A stretch of 13,169 nucleotides of DNA. Source: CAG-103 sp963627135 (GTDB lineage: Bacteria > Bacillota > Clostridia > Oscillospirales > Oscillospiraceae). Under the pieces are notes generated by a model, which ran no database searches, was not told the origin of the DNA, and was given only the letters and a program-made list of their open reading frames with translations. Positions 1-5,897 of this stretch are shown here, piece by piece; within the stretch, counting starts at the first letter, position 1; the number at the start of each line of letters is the position of its first letter. The stretch lies in NCBI GenBank assembly GCA_963627135.1, contig CAVFZY010000001.1, positions 1 through 13,169 of the forward strand. Direction: 5' to 3'. A program made the position numbers and the translations under genes.

Positions 1-277
1 CACCACCGGCGATTCCTGCATCGTTGATCAGTACCTTGATCTGCGGTTTCTCCTGCTGTAGCTTTTCGGCAAACATCTCATAACAGTTCATATCCGACAT
101 ATCCATCGGGATAACCACACAACGCTTGTCAGGGTACTTTGATGCGACCTCTTTCAGCCGGTCTTCCCGCCTTGCGATCAGCCACAATTCCTCAATTTCC
201 GGAAATATCTTTGTCACGGCATCCACATAGCAGGTTCCGAGTCCGGAGGATGCTCCGGTAATCACAGCAATACTCAT
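1..277 (-). CDS. Short-chain dehydrogenase/reductase (SDR), N-terminal part, cut by the window edge
   Basis: Reading the minus strand from the ATG at 277-275 gives 92 codons with no stop before the window ends, so only the N-terminal half of a Rossmann-fold SDR oxidoreductase is present. The nucleotide-binding motif TGASSGLG lies at residues 7-14. An acidic turn (MDMSD) follows near residue 58. NDAG at residues 85-88 occupies the place of the family's NNAG motif. These motifs point to an NAD(P)(H)-dependent reductase or dehydrogenase of the cytosol; the substrate cannot be named because the catalytic YxxxK part lies outside the window. The start is preceded by a G-rich stretch (GGGGG near 285) that is a weak ribosome binding site. 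The gene is divergent from the TetR-type regulator at 431 and is probably its target, because the shared gap holds a palindrome. Confidence 0.85.
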   Translation of the reverse strand, partial: MSIAVITGASSGLGTCYVDAVTKIFPEIEELWLIARREDRLKEVASKYPDKRCVVIPMDMSDMNCYEMFAEKLQQEKPQIKVLINDAGIAGG

Positions 278-298
278 AATTGTACCCCCACAGCTAAA

Positions 299-322
299 CA
301 AGTGTTTTTATTTAGACACTTG
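299..322. promoter_or_regulatory. Candidate TetR-type operator between SDR gene and regulator
   Basis: A perfect 7-bp inverted repeat, CAAGTGT (299-305) and ACACTTG (316-322), with a 10-bp spacer lies in the divergent gap. Its right arm overlaps the -35 hexamer of the regulator's promoter. A second nested pair, CTAAA (294-298) and TTTAG (311-315), thickens the symmetry. Position and symmetry fit autoregulation by the adjacent TetR-family protein together with control of the SDR gene. This is inferred; no binding data exist here. Confidence 0.5.
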
Positions 323-348
323 CAAAAAATCTGCTGTTATGATACAAT
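320..348 (+). promoter_or_regulatory. Sigma-A promoter of the TetR-type regulator
   Basis: TTGCAA (320-325), a 17-base spacer and TACAAT (343-348) match the vegetative promoter consensus. Transcription would begin near 355. That rules out the far-upstream ATG codons at 302 and 347 as starts of the regulator and supports 431. Confidence 0.7.
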
Positions 349-430
349 GAATTTGTACCCATTTCAAGATGCGGAATTGAGCGTGTGTTCAGACTTGGAC
401 AGATTTCAAAAAATGCAAAAGGAGTACGAC

Positions 431-1000
431 ATGAAATACGATCTCTCAAAACCGCTCACGCGGGGGTCCAAGCGAACGCTTGACGCCCTAAGCGGCACGA
501 TGTTCGACCTTTTATCGGAGAAATCATTTGAAGAAATCACCGTTGGTGAGCTGTGCGAACAGGCGCAATACCCTCGTGCGACCTTCTATAATTACTTTGA
601 TGATAAATACGACCTTCTGAACTATTGCTGGCTCTCGCTTGCGGAAAAAATAGGGCTTTCGGAATACCATCATGCACCGGAAAATGAGATGCTCTATCTT
701 TTCTTTGACCGAATCTACGCCTTTACAAAACAGAACAACGAATTGATCAGCCGAGTATTGTCTCACAATCCGGAGGTCGGCTATATGTTTTCCAGCTTCC
801 GCAACTTTCTGAACAGCCAGATGCGGCGGATATTTAAGGATTGCCCGGATGCCATGCAAAAGGATATTCCGAATGAGCTGCTTGCCGATCATTACAGCAA
901 TACGCTGTTTCTTGTGTGGCAGTGGGCTACGGTGAAAGACAACACTTGTGATAAGGAGCAAGCAATCAAGTATTTGCAGAGGCTCTTATCAGTACAATAA
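431..1000 (+). CDS. TetR/AcrR-family transcriptional regulator
   Basis: This 189-residue protein has the N-terminal helix-turn-helix typical of TetR regulators. Residues 35-62 (ITVGELCEQA, then PRATFYNYFDDKYDLL) match the family's 'I-T-V-x-x-L/I-x-x-x-A-x-x-x-R-x-T-F-Y-x-Y-F' pattern. The C-terminal ligand-binding half is helical and shows no specific signature. The start at 431 is chosen because AAAGGAG (418-424) precedes it by 6 bases and because the promoter at 320-348 lies downstream of the alternative earlier ATGs. The length is normal for the family. The gene is divergent from the SDR gene and probably represses it and itself through the palindrome at 299-322. Its coding DNA is visibly AT-richer than the right part of the window: bases 721-780 contain 27 G+C of 60, whereas 1801-1860 contain 39 of 60. 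This hints at separate ancestry. The inducer is unknown. Confidence 0.9.
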   Translation: MKYDLSKPLTRGSKRTLDALSGTMFDLLSEKSFEEITVGELCEQAQYPRATFYNYFDDKYDLLNYCWLSLAEKIGLSEYHHAPENEMLYLFFDRIYAFTKQNNELISRVLSHNPEVGYMFSSFRNFLNSQMRRIFKDCPDAMQKDIPNELLADHYSNTLFLVWQWATVKDNTCDKEQAIKYLQRLLSVQ

Positions 1001-1071
1001 TTGGCTTTGGTACAAATCGACTGACGCAAGATTTATAACCTGATTCCCAAATTAAACAATTATACTCTTAA

Positions 1072-1110
1072 TCCGCTGACTATGTCATATGAGCAAAGCC
1101 AGCGGACTTT
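1072..1110 (+). terminator. Probable intrinsic terminator after the TetR gene
   Basis: TCCGCTG (1072-1078) pairs with CAGCGGA (1100-1106) across a long 21-base loop and is followed by CTTTTTATT. The 7-bp stem with a U-tract fits a weak terminator for the regulator transcript. The loop is longer than usual, so the call is moderate. Confidence 0.45.
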
Positions 1111-1121
1111 TTATTGCCTAA

Positions 1122-1271
1122 AATCAAGAAAGGAGCAACTGCCATGAGGGTCATTTCCGTGCTGTTATGGAGCAGAAGCTCCGGCTGTCCAGCGAAGCCG
1201 CAATCCGTGGACACAAGAAGCGGCCGGCACAGGCTGAAAAGCGGCAGGGAGAGTTTGACCGTCTGTTTATG
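1122..1271 (+). pseudogene. Probable relic of a large serine recombinase (coiled-coil / DUF4368-side segment)
   Basis: An open frame from 1122, after the stop at 1119-1121, has no usable start of its own. Between 1167 and 1271 it encodes a charged helical stretch including MEQKLRLSSEAA and AQAEKRQGEFDRLF. This resembles the helical 'K-R-x-x-E-L-D-x-L-F-x-x-L-Y-E-D' region of large serine recombinases found on Clostridia mobile elements. Similarity stops abruptly at about 1271, where a GC-rich hairpin begins; the frame then runs through unrelated sequence to a stop at 1332. Nothing of the resolvase catalytic domain is present. The reading rests on memory of the family pattern, so it is a tentative call. 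If right, it marks the scar of a decayed integrative element and explains the composition change here. Confidence 0.4.
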
Positions 1272-1309
1272 CACCCGACCGGGTGCGTGCGCTTTCGCGC
1301 CGTGCACCC
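1271..1309 (+). other. Pair of mutually exclusive GC-rich hairpins upstream of the ABC operon
   Basis: GCACCC (1271-1276), GGGTGC (1281-1286) and GCACCC (1304-1309) allow two alternative stems. One is a short hairpin with loop GACC. The other is a longer hairpin in which GGGTGC pairs with the downstream GCACCC, with an inner GCGC/GCGC stem around TTTC. There is no U-tract. No TPP riboswitch or other known aptamer was recognised. Between this and the ATG at 1373 I see no convincing promoter. The element could be a leader structure of the operon or simply a junction repeat. Confidence 0.35.
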
Positions 1310-1372
1310 ACCGCGCACTGGAGGCATACACTGAGGAGAAAGCGATTTGGCGCAAGCAAAGGGGGAGACGCC

Positions 1373-2131
1373 ATGAAAATCGAGCTGCGCCGGGCCGCCA
1401 TGACCTATCAGGCGCCGGACGGGGAAGTGGCGGCGCTGCAGGATGTGACCTTCGGCGTGGCCGACGGGGAGTTTGTGAGCATCGTCGGGCCGTCCGGCTG
1501 CGGCAAGTCCACGCTGCTGGCGCTCATCGCCGGCATCGAGCATCCGTCTGGCGGGGAGGTGTTCGTTGACGGCGAGTCCGTGCGCGCCCCGACGGGCAAG
1601 GCGGGGCTCATGCCCCAGCGCGACCAGCTCTTTGACTGGCGCACGATCTGGGGCAACGTGACGCTCGGGCTGGAGGTCCGGCACGAGAACACGCCCGCGC
1701 GCCGCGGCGGCGTGCACGATCTGCTGGAGCAGTATCAGCTCGCGGGCTTTGCGCGTAAGCTGCCAAACCAGCTCTCCGGCGGGATGCGCCAGCGCTGCGC
1801 GCTCATCCGCACGCTGGCCACATCGCCGGATGTGCTGCTGCTCGACGAGCCGTTTTCTGCGCTGGATTATCAGACGCGGCTGGCCGTCTCGGGCGATATT
1901 TCACAGATCATCCACCGCGAGCATAAGACGGCCCTGCTCGTCACGCACGATATTTCCGAGGCCATCAGCCTCTCGGACCGCATTATCGTCCTGTCGCACC
2001 GGCCCGCGACCGTCAAGGCCATCCACGACCTCGGCGCGCTGCGCACCGTGCCGCCGCTCGAGCGGCGCAGCCGGCCGGAGTTTCAGACGCTGTTCGATCA
2101 AATATGGGAGGAGCTGGATGTCAATGTCTGA
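1373..2131 (+). CDS. ABC transporter ATP-binding protein (nitrate/sulfonate/taurine-type importer)
   Basis: This 252-residue cytosolic ATPase powers the importer formed with the next two genes. Walker A GPSGCGKST is at residues 39-47, the Q-loop Gln at 82, signature LSGGM at 134-138, Walker B VLLLDEP at 154-160, D-loop SALD at 162-165 and the switch His at 192. Order and length are those of the SsuB/TauB/ThiZ group. The start at 1373 has GGGGGAG (1361-1367) just upstream; an earlier in-frame ATG at 1283 lies within the hairpin region and lacks such a site. The stop overlaps the permease start by 14 bases, which implies translational coupling. The substrate cannot be deduced from the ATPase. 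Confidence 0.93.
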   Translation: MKIELRRAAMTYQAPDGEVAALQDVTFGVADGEFVSIVGPSGCGKSTLLALIAGIEHPSGGEVFVDGESVRAPTGKAGLMPQRDQLFDWRTIWGNVTLGLEVRHENTPARRGGVHDLLEQYQLAGFARKLPNQLSGGMRQRCALIRTLATSPDVLLLDEPFSALDYQTRLAVSGDISQIIHREHKTALLVTHDISEAISLSDRIIVLSHRPATVKAIHDLGALRTVPPLERRSRPEFQTLFDQIWEELDVNV

Positions 2132-2939
2132 ACGATCGCCCTCCCCGCAGCGCGCGGCCTATCTGCGCGCGCAAAAGCGCCGCCGTCGGCTCGTGCTGGC
2201 GCTGCAGATCCTGCTGCTGGTCGCGTTTCTCGGTTGGTGGGAGCTCTCAGCCCGGCTCGGCTGGGTGGACGCCTTCATCGTCAGCAGCCCGTCGCGCGTG
2301 GTGCACACGCTCGTGGGCCTGCAAAATTCCGGGGAGCTGTGGCTGCACATCGGCACGTCGTGCCTTGAGGTCGTGGTCGGCTTCGTGCTCGGCACACTGC
2401 TCGGCACGCTCATCGCCATCGGCCTGTGGTGGAGCGAATTGCTCTCGCGCGTGCTCGACCCGTATCTGGTCGTGCTCAACGCGCTGCCGAAAACGGCGCT
2501 TGGCCCGGTGTTCATCGTCTGGATCGGCGCGGGCACCGAGTCGATCATCGCCATGACGATCGCGATCTCGATCTTTGTCACGATCCTGAATATGCATGTC
2601 GGCTTCCTGTCCACGGACCGGGAGAAGATCCGCCTGATGCAGACGCTCGGTGCGACCCGGCATCAGATCCTGTGGCGGCTGGTCATCCCGGCCAATTACG
2701 CCACGCTTTTCAATACGCTGCGCGTGAACGTCGGCCTGTCGTGGGTCGGCGTCATCATGGGCGAATTTCTGGTCTCCAAAGCCGGCCTCGGCTATCTGAT
2801 CGTCTACGGGTCGCAGGTGTTCAACATGGACCTCGTGATGGCGACCGTCCTCGTGCTTGCGGTGGCGGCCGTTGTGATGTATCAGCTGGCGCTGTGGCTG
2901 GAGAAATTTTTCAAAAATCGGTTGGGAGTGACGCAATGA
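2118..2939 (+). CDS. ABC transporter permease, SsuC/TauC-like (BPD_transp_1)
   Basis: This 273-residue inner-membrane permease has a basic cytoplasmic N-terminus (residues 15-25), a first transmembrane segment at about 25-42, and further hydrophobic segments near 83-104, 118-136, 141-160, 205-232 and 238-262. The EAA loop that docks the ATPase is at about 172-191, seen as LMQTLGATRHQILWRLVIP. The start is ATG 2118, inside the ATPase gene, with GGGAGGAG (2106-2113) 4 bases upstream; ATG 2124 is the alternative. The gene ends in an ATGA overlap with the lipoprotein gene, so the three genes form one tightly coupled operon. It belongs to the family that moves nitrate, sulfonates, taurine or thiamine pyrimidine. 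Confidence 0.92.
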   Translation: MSMSERSPSPQRAAYLRAQKRRRRLVLALQILLLVAFLGWWELSARLGWVDAFIVSSPSRVVHTLVGLQNSGELWLHIGTSCLEVVVGFVLGTLLGTLIAIGLWWSELLSRVLDPYLVVLNALPKTALGPVFIVWIGAGTESIIAMTIAISIFVTILNMHVGFLSTDREKIRLMQTLGATRHQILWRLVIPANYATLFNTLRVNVGLSWVGVIMGEFLVSKAGLGYLIVYGSQVFNMDLVMATVLVLAVAAVVMYQLALWLEKFFKNRLGVTQ

Positions 2940-3919
2940 AACGGTTTCTTTGTGGGATTCTGGCGGCGCTGATGCTGGTGGTCCTGTGTGCCTGCGGCAA
3001 GCAGGAGACGACCACCGTCCGTCTGAGTGAAGTGACGCATTCGGTGTTCTACGCACCGCAGTACGTGGCCCTGGAGCAGGGCTTTTTCACCAATGAGGGG
3101 CTCAATATCGAACTGACCAACGGCGGCGGCGCCGACAAGGTCATGACGGCGGTGCTCACCGGGCAGGCGGACATCGGTCTCGCCGGGCCGGAGGCGTGCA
3201 TCTATGTCTACAATCAGGGCAAGGACGATTACCCGGTCGTGTTCGGCCAGCTTACGAAGCGCGACGGGTCGTTCCTCGTCGGGCGTGAGGATGTGCCCTT
3301 CAGCTGGGAGCTGCTGTGCGGCAAAACTGTTATCGGCGGCCGCGCGGGCGGCGTGCCGGAGATGACGCTCGAATACGTCATGCGGCAAAACGGTGTCATC
3401 CCTGGCACGGATGCGACCGTGGACACGACCGTGCAGTTCAACATGATGGCCGGAGCTTTCACCGGCGGCAACGGCGACTTTGTCACGCTTTTTGAGCCGA
3501 CGGCCACCGAGGTCGCGCAGGCGGGCAAGGGGTACATCCTCGCGTCCATCGGCCAGGAGAGCGGCGAGATCCCGTATACGGCCTACTTCGCCTCGCAGGC
3601 GTACATGAAAGACCACGCGGATATCGTGCAGCGCTTCACCAATGCCATTGCCCGCGCGCAGAAATGGATCGCGGAGCACGACGCGGCGGAGACCGCCGAG
3701 ATCATCGCCCCGCAGTTTCCGGACACGAGCGTGCCCGTACTCACGCAGGTCGTGCAGCGCTACAAGGACATCGACGCCTGGAACACCACGCCGGTCATGA
3801 CGCAGTCGTCCCTTGAGCGGCTCGAGACCGTCATGGAGACGGCCGGCGTGCTCGATCACGCCGACTGGGTGGACTTTGACCGCCTCGTCGACAACAGCTA
3901 TGCCCACAACGCCTCCTGA
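2936..3919 (+). CDS. NMT1/SsuA-like ABC substrate-binding lipoprotein
   Basis: This 327-residue protein begins with a lipoprotein signal peptide: MKRF, a hydrophobic core, and lipobox LCAC with the acylated Cys at residue 20. The mature part starts with the family's typical layout: VFYAPQYVALEQGFFTNEGL (residues 38-57), then a Gly-rich strand and GQADIGLAGPEA. This is the pattern of NMT1/THI5-like and SsuA/TauA periplasmic-binding-type proteins. It would sit on the outer membrane face and feed the permease. Substrate candidates are an aliphatic sulfonate, a pyrimidine thiamine precursor or a similar small molecule. The neighbouring methionine importer makes a sulfur compound tempting but does not prove it. 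The start is fixed by GGGAG (2924-2928) and the ATGA overlap with the permease stop. Confidence 0.9.
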   Translation: MKRFLCGILAALMLVVLCACGKQETTTVRLSEVTHSVFYAPQYVALEQGFFTNEGLNIELTNGGGADKVMTAVLTGQADIGLAGPEACIYVYNQGKDDYPVVFGQLTKRDGSFLVGREDVPFSWELLCGKTVIGGRAGGVPEMTLEYVMRQNGVIPGTDATVDTTVQFNMMAGAFTGGNGDFVTLFEPTATEVAQAGKGYILASIGQESGEIPYTAYFASQAYMKDHADIVQRFTNAIARAQKWIAEHDAAETAEIIAPQFPDTSVPVLTQVVQRYKDIDAWNTTPVMTQSSLERLETVMETAGVLDHADWVDFDRLVDNSYAHNAS

Positions 3920-3930
3920 CAGGCGCAAAA

Positions 3931-3957
3931 ATCCCCCGGCAGAAGCCGGGGGATTCG
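3931..3957. repeat. 27-base hairpin direct repeat, copy 1
   Basis: ATCCCCCGGC, loop AGAA, GCCGGGGGAT forms a perfect 10-bp stem, and the 27 bases through TTCG are identical to 4163-4189 in the same orientation. On the minus strand the stem is followed by a U-tract (plus-strand AAAAA, 3927-3931), so it can act as an intrinsic terminator for transcription arriving from metQ. On the plus strand no T-run follows, so it is a poorer terminator for the ABC operon. Confidence 0.8.
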
Positions 3958-3960
3958 AAG

Positions 3961-4133
3961 TTGTCGGGAAACCCCTGCAGGGTTCCCCGACAAAAGGCTT
4001 GCAGTCTGCTGCGCGCAGAATTTATGCGTCATCAACGCACAAATTCTACACTTGCAGACTGAGAAGTATTTTCTCTCACGCACATGTCGCGAGAGAAAAT
4101 GATTTTACTTTTTTGCCGCCTGCGGGCGGCAAA
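3961..4133. repeat. Cluster of four further inverted repeats between the two direct hairpin repeats
   Basis: Four successive hairpins occupy nearly all of this gap. TTGTCGGG plus AACCC (3961-3974) pairs with GGGTT plus CCCGACAA (3980-3993) with one mismatch. CAGTCTGC (4002-4009) pairs with GCAGACTG (4054-4061) and encloses AGAATTT-A-TGCGT (4017-4029) paired with ACGCA-C-AAATTCT (4035-4047). ATTTTCTCTC (4068-4077) pairs with GAGAGAAAAT (4091-4100). TTTGCCGCC (4112-4120) pairs with GGCGGCAAA (4125-4133). No coding frame is credible here. The array looks like a structured intergenic element or a non-autonomous repeat. A transcript crossing it in either direction would be highly folded. Confidence 0.7.
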
Positions 4134-4158
4134 CTCTGCGAGGCTTTTTTTGATACGA

Positions 4159-4189
4159 AAAGATCCCCCGGCAGAAGCCGGGGGATTCG
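4159..4189 (-). terminator. Hairpin direct repeat copy 2; intrinsic terminator of the metNIQ operon
   Basis: The stem ATCCCCCGGC/GCCGGGGGAT (4163-4172 and 4177-4186) is identical to copy 1. On the minus strand it is followed by CTTTTCG, so it should terminate metQ transcription about 35 bases past the metQ stop. Copy 1 would be a back-up terminator further on. Confidence 0.7.
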
Positions 4190-4220
4190 TGCGTTTTTCA
4201 AAAAGAGAGAGGGGGAAGAT

Positions 4221-5072
4221 TTAGAAGCTTGCGACCACAGCGCCGTTGTATGTGTCGGCAATGTACTGCTTCACGGCGTCGGTCTTGAGAGCCTTGAGCA
4301 GGGCCTGGGTCTTCGGGCTGTTCTCGTCGCCGGCGCGCACGGCGATGATGTTGGCATAGGTCTGGGCGGCGGTGCCGTTGGCGTCCTCGGAGGCGAGCGC
4401 GTCGCTGATCTTCAGGCCGGCGGCCAGGGCGTAGTTGCCGTTGATGACGGCGATGGTGCCGGCGCTGGCGTTCTTGAGCTGAGCCGGGACGGTGTCGGCT
4501 TGCACGGTGACAATGTTGTAGCCGCCGTCATCGACGATGTCGAGCGTGCTCACGCCCTTGGCGGCGTCCGCGTCATCGGGGAGCTTGATCAGGCCCTCCT
4601 GCTGGAGCAGGAACAGGGCGCGGGTCTCGTTGCTGTCGTCGGCCGGAATGATGATGGTCGCGCCCTTGGCGAGGTCCTTCAGGTCGGTGATGCCGTTGCC
4701 GTAGACGCCGAACGGCTCATAGTGGATGGCGCCGACAGAGACGAGGTCGGTGTTGTTGGAGGCGTTGAAGCTGTCGAGGTAGGGCTTATGCTGGAAGTAG
4801 TTGGCGTCAATGGTGCCATCGGCGAGAGCCTGGTTCGGAAGGACGTAGTCGTCGTAGGTGACGATCTTGAGCTCGTAGCCTTCGTCGGCGAGGGTCTGCT
4901 TGATCTGTTCGAGGATCTCGGCGTGCGGGGTGGCGCTGGCGCCGACGGTGATAACTTTGTCATCGGAAGAGGCGTTGTTTTTGTCGTCATTGGTCTTGCT
5001 GCCGCAGGCGCTCAGAGCGACGAGCGAGAACGTCAGCACGAGGGCGAGGATGAGGGACGTGATCTTTTTCAT
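4221..5072 (-). CDS. metQ: MetQ-type methionine-binding lipoprotein of an ABC importer
   Basis: This 283-residue NlpA/MetQ-family solute-binding protein has a lipoprotein signal: MKK, a hydrophobic core, and lipobox LSAC with the acylated Cys at 23. A linker rich in Asp, Asn and Ser follows. The core contains ITVGASATPHAEILEQI, then YELKIVTYDDYVLPNQAL, DANYFQHKPYL and HYEPFGVY, all hallmarks of methionine-binding MetQ proteins. It is anchored outside the membrane and delivers L- or D-methionine to MetI. The start has GGAG (5084-5081 on the minus strand) 8 bases upstream. The gene is separated from metI by 143 bases rather than packed against it, and a small ORF fills that gap. It ends convergently with the plus-strand ABC operon and is followed by the hairpin terminator at 4159-4189. 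Confidence 0.93.
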   Translation of the reverse strand: MKKITSLILALVLTFSLVALSACGSKTNDDKNNASSDDKVITVGASATPHAEILEQIKQTLADEGYELKIVTYDDYVLPNQALADGTIDANYFQHKPYLDSFNASNNTDLVSVGAIHYEPFGVYGNGITDLKDLAKGATIIIPADDSNETRALFLLQQEGLIKLPDDADAAKGVSTLDIVDDGGYNIVTVQADTVPAQLKNASAGTIAVINGNYALAAGLKISDALASEDANGTAAQTYANIIAVRAGDENSPKTQALLKALKTDAVKQYIADTYNGAVVASF

Positions 5073-5085
5073 TTTAGGTTCTCCT

Positions 5086-5202
5086 TTATTTTTTATTTTT
5101 AGAATTTGTGTGATTACGGATGCTGGGATGTGCGGTTTGGCGGCGGCACATTCGTCCGCGGCGGATGTTCACGCGCAGGAGCGCGGGATAGTGCAGATGC
5201 AT
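5086..5202 (-). CDS. Unrecognised 38-residue basic small ORF between metI and metQ
   Basis: The minus strand carries ATG at 5202-5200 with GGAGG (5213-5209) 6 bases upstream, 13 bases after the metI stop. The frame runs 38 codons to TAA at 5088-5086, abutting the metQ Shine-Dalgarno sequence. The product is Arg/Lys/His-rich (start MHLHYPALLRVN, then RRGRMCRR, end NSKNKK) with an adjacent Met-Cys codon pair at 18-19. No domain, signal peptide or membrane segment is visible. The tail is very A-rich at the DNA level. It could be a real small protein, a translated leader that couples metI and metQ expression, or a chance frame in a GC-rich spacer. The strong ribosome site and exact fit in the gap favour translation. 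No function is claimed. Confidence 0.5.
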   Translation of the reverse strand: MHLHYPALLRVNIRRGRMCRRQTAHPSIRNHTNSKNKK

Positions 5203-5215
5203 AGGGTGCCTCCTG

Positions 5216-5893
5216 TCAGGTGCGGGCGCGCCGGTCGGTGCGGCGGGCGATGTACATGCCGAATTCCTGCAGGATCTGCACGATGATGATCGTCAGCGCC
5301 ACGCACAGCCAGACGATCTGATCGTCGTACTTCTGGTAGCCGTAGGTGATGGCGATCTGGCCGAGGCCGCCGCCGCCGATCGTGCCGGCCATGGCGGAGT
5401 AGCCGAGGATGGTCACGGTGGAGATGACGGCGCCGGTGATGAGCGCGGGCTTGGCCTCCGGGATGATGACCTTCCAGATGATGCGGAACGTGGATGCGCC
5501 CATGGACTGCGCGGCCTCGATGACGCCGGCGTCCACCTCCTTGGCGGCGGACTCGACCATGCGCGCCACATACGGGGCGGCGGCGATGACGAGCGTCACG
5601 ATCACGGCGCGGTTGCCGAGGCTGGTGCCGACGACGAACTTTGCCACCGGCAGCATGGCGACCATGAGGATGATGAACGGGATGCTGCGCAGGGCGTTGA
5701 CGATGATGCCGAGCGTGCGGTTGAGCCAGCCGATGGGGTGGATACCGTCGCGGTCGGTCATGCGCAGGATGAGGCCGACCGGCAGGCCGATGAGATAGGC
5801 AAAGAACGTGGAGATGAGCGTCATGTAAATGGTCTCCCAGATACCGAGCTGCAAGATGCCGTTTTGCCAGAGCTTGATGAGCAGATCAGACAT
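5216..5893 (-). CDS. metI: MetI-type methionine ABC permease
   Basis: This 225-residue inner-membrane permease has about five hydrophobic segments (roughly 18-43, 60-85, 95-115, 150-172 and 192-215) and the EAA coupling loop EAAQSMGASTFRIIWKVIIP at about 126-145, characteristic of MetI. It forms the methionine channel with the MetN dimer. The start at 5893 (MSDLLIKL) has GGAGG inside the end of metN about 9 bases upstream. The alternative longer frame from 5950 would overlap metN and lacks support. Only 4 bases separate metN and metI, so they are co-transcribed and probably coupled. The small ORF and metQ follow. Confidence 0.94.
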   Translation of the reverse strand: MSDLLIKLWQNGILQLGIWETIYMTLISTFFAYLIGLPVGLILRMTDRDGIHPIGWLNRTLGIIVNALRSIPFIILMVAMLPVAKFVVGTSLGNRAVIVTLVIAAAPYVARMVESAAKEVDAGVIEAAQSMGASTFRIIWKVIIPEAKPALITGAVISTVTILGYSAMAGTIGGGGLGQIAITYGYQKYDDQIVWLCVALTIIIVQILQEFGMYIARRTDRRART

Positions 5894-5897
5894 GACT

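Noticed and set aside
302..430. N-terminal extension of the TetR-type regulator from ATG 302 or 347
   Set aside because: The promoter hexamers at 320-348 lie over or after these codons, and a good ribosome binding site precedes ATG 431.
1255..1372. Possible TPP riboswitch ahead of the NMT1-type importer (a CTGAGG near 1331)
   Set aside because: The conserved thi-box parts (CTGAGA followed by ACCC and the GAACCTGATC segment) are absent.
1144..1569. Plus-strand frame from ATG 1144 with an AAAGGAG site upstream
   Set aside because: The frame runs into the ATPase gene in another phase, and its product has no domain and an odd composition. The ribosome-site-like bases may be a remnant of the degraded element.
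3927..4189. The two identical hairpins as a minimal CRISPR array
   Set aside because: The 205-base interval, the internal palindromes, only two copies and the absence of cas genes all argue against CRISPR.
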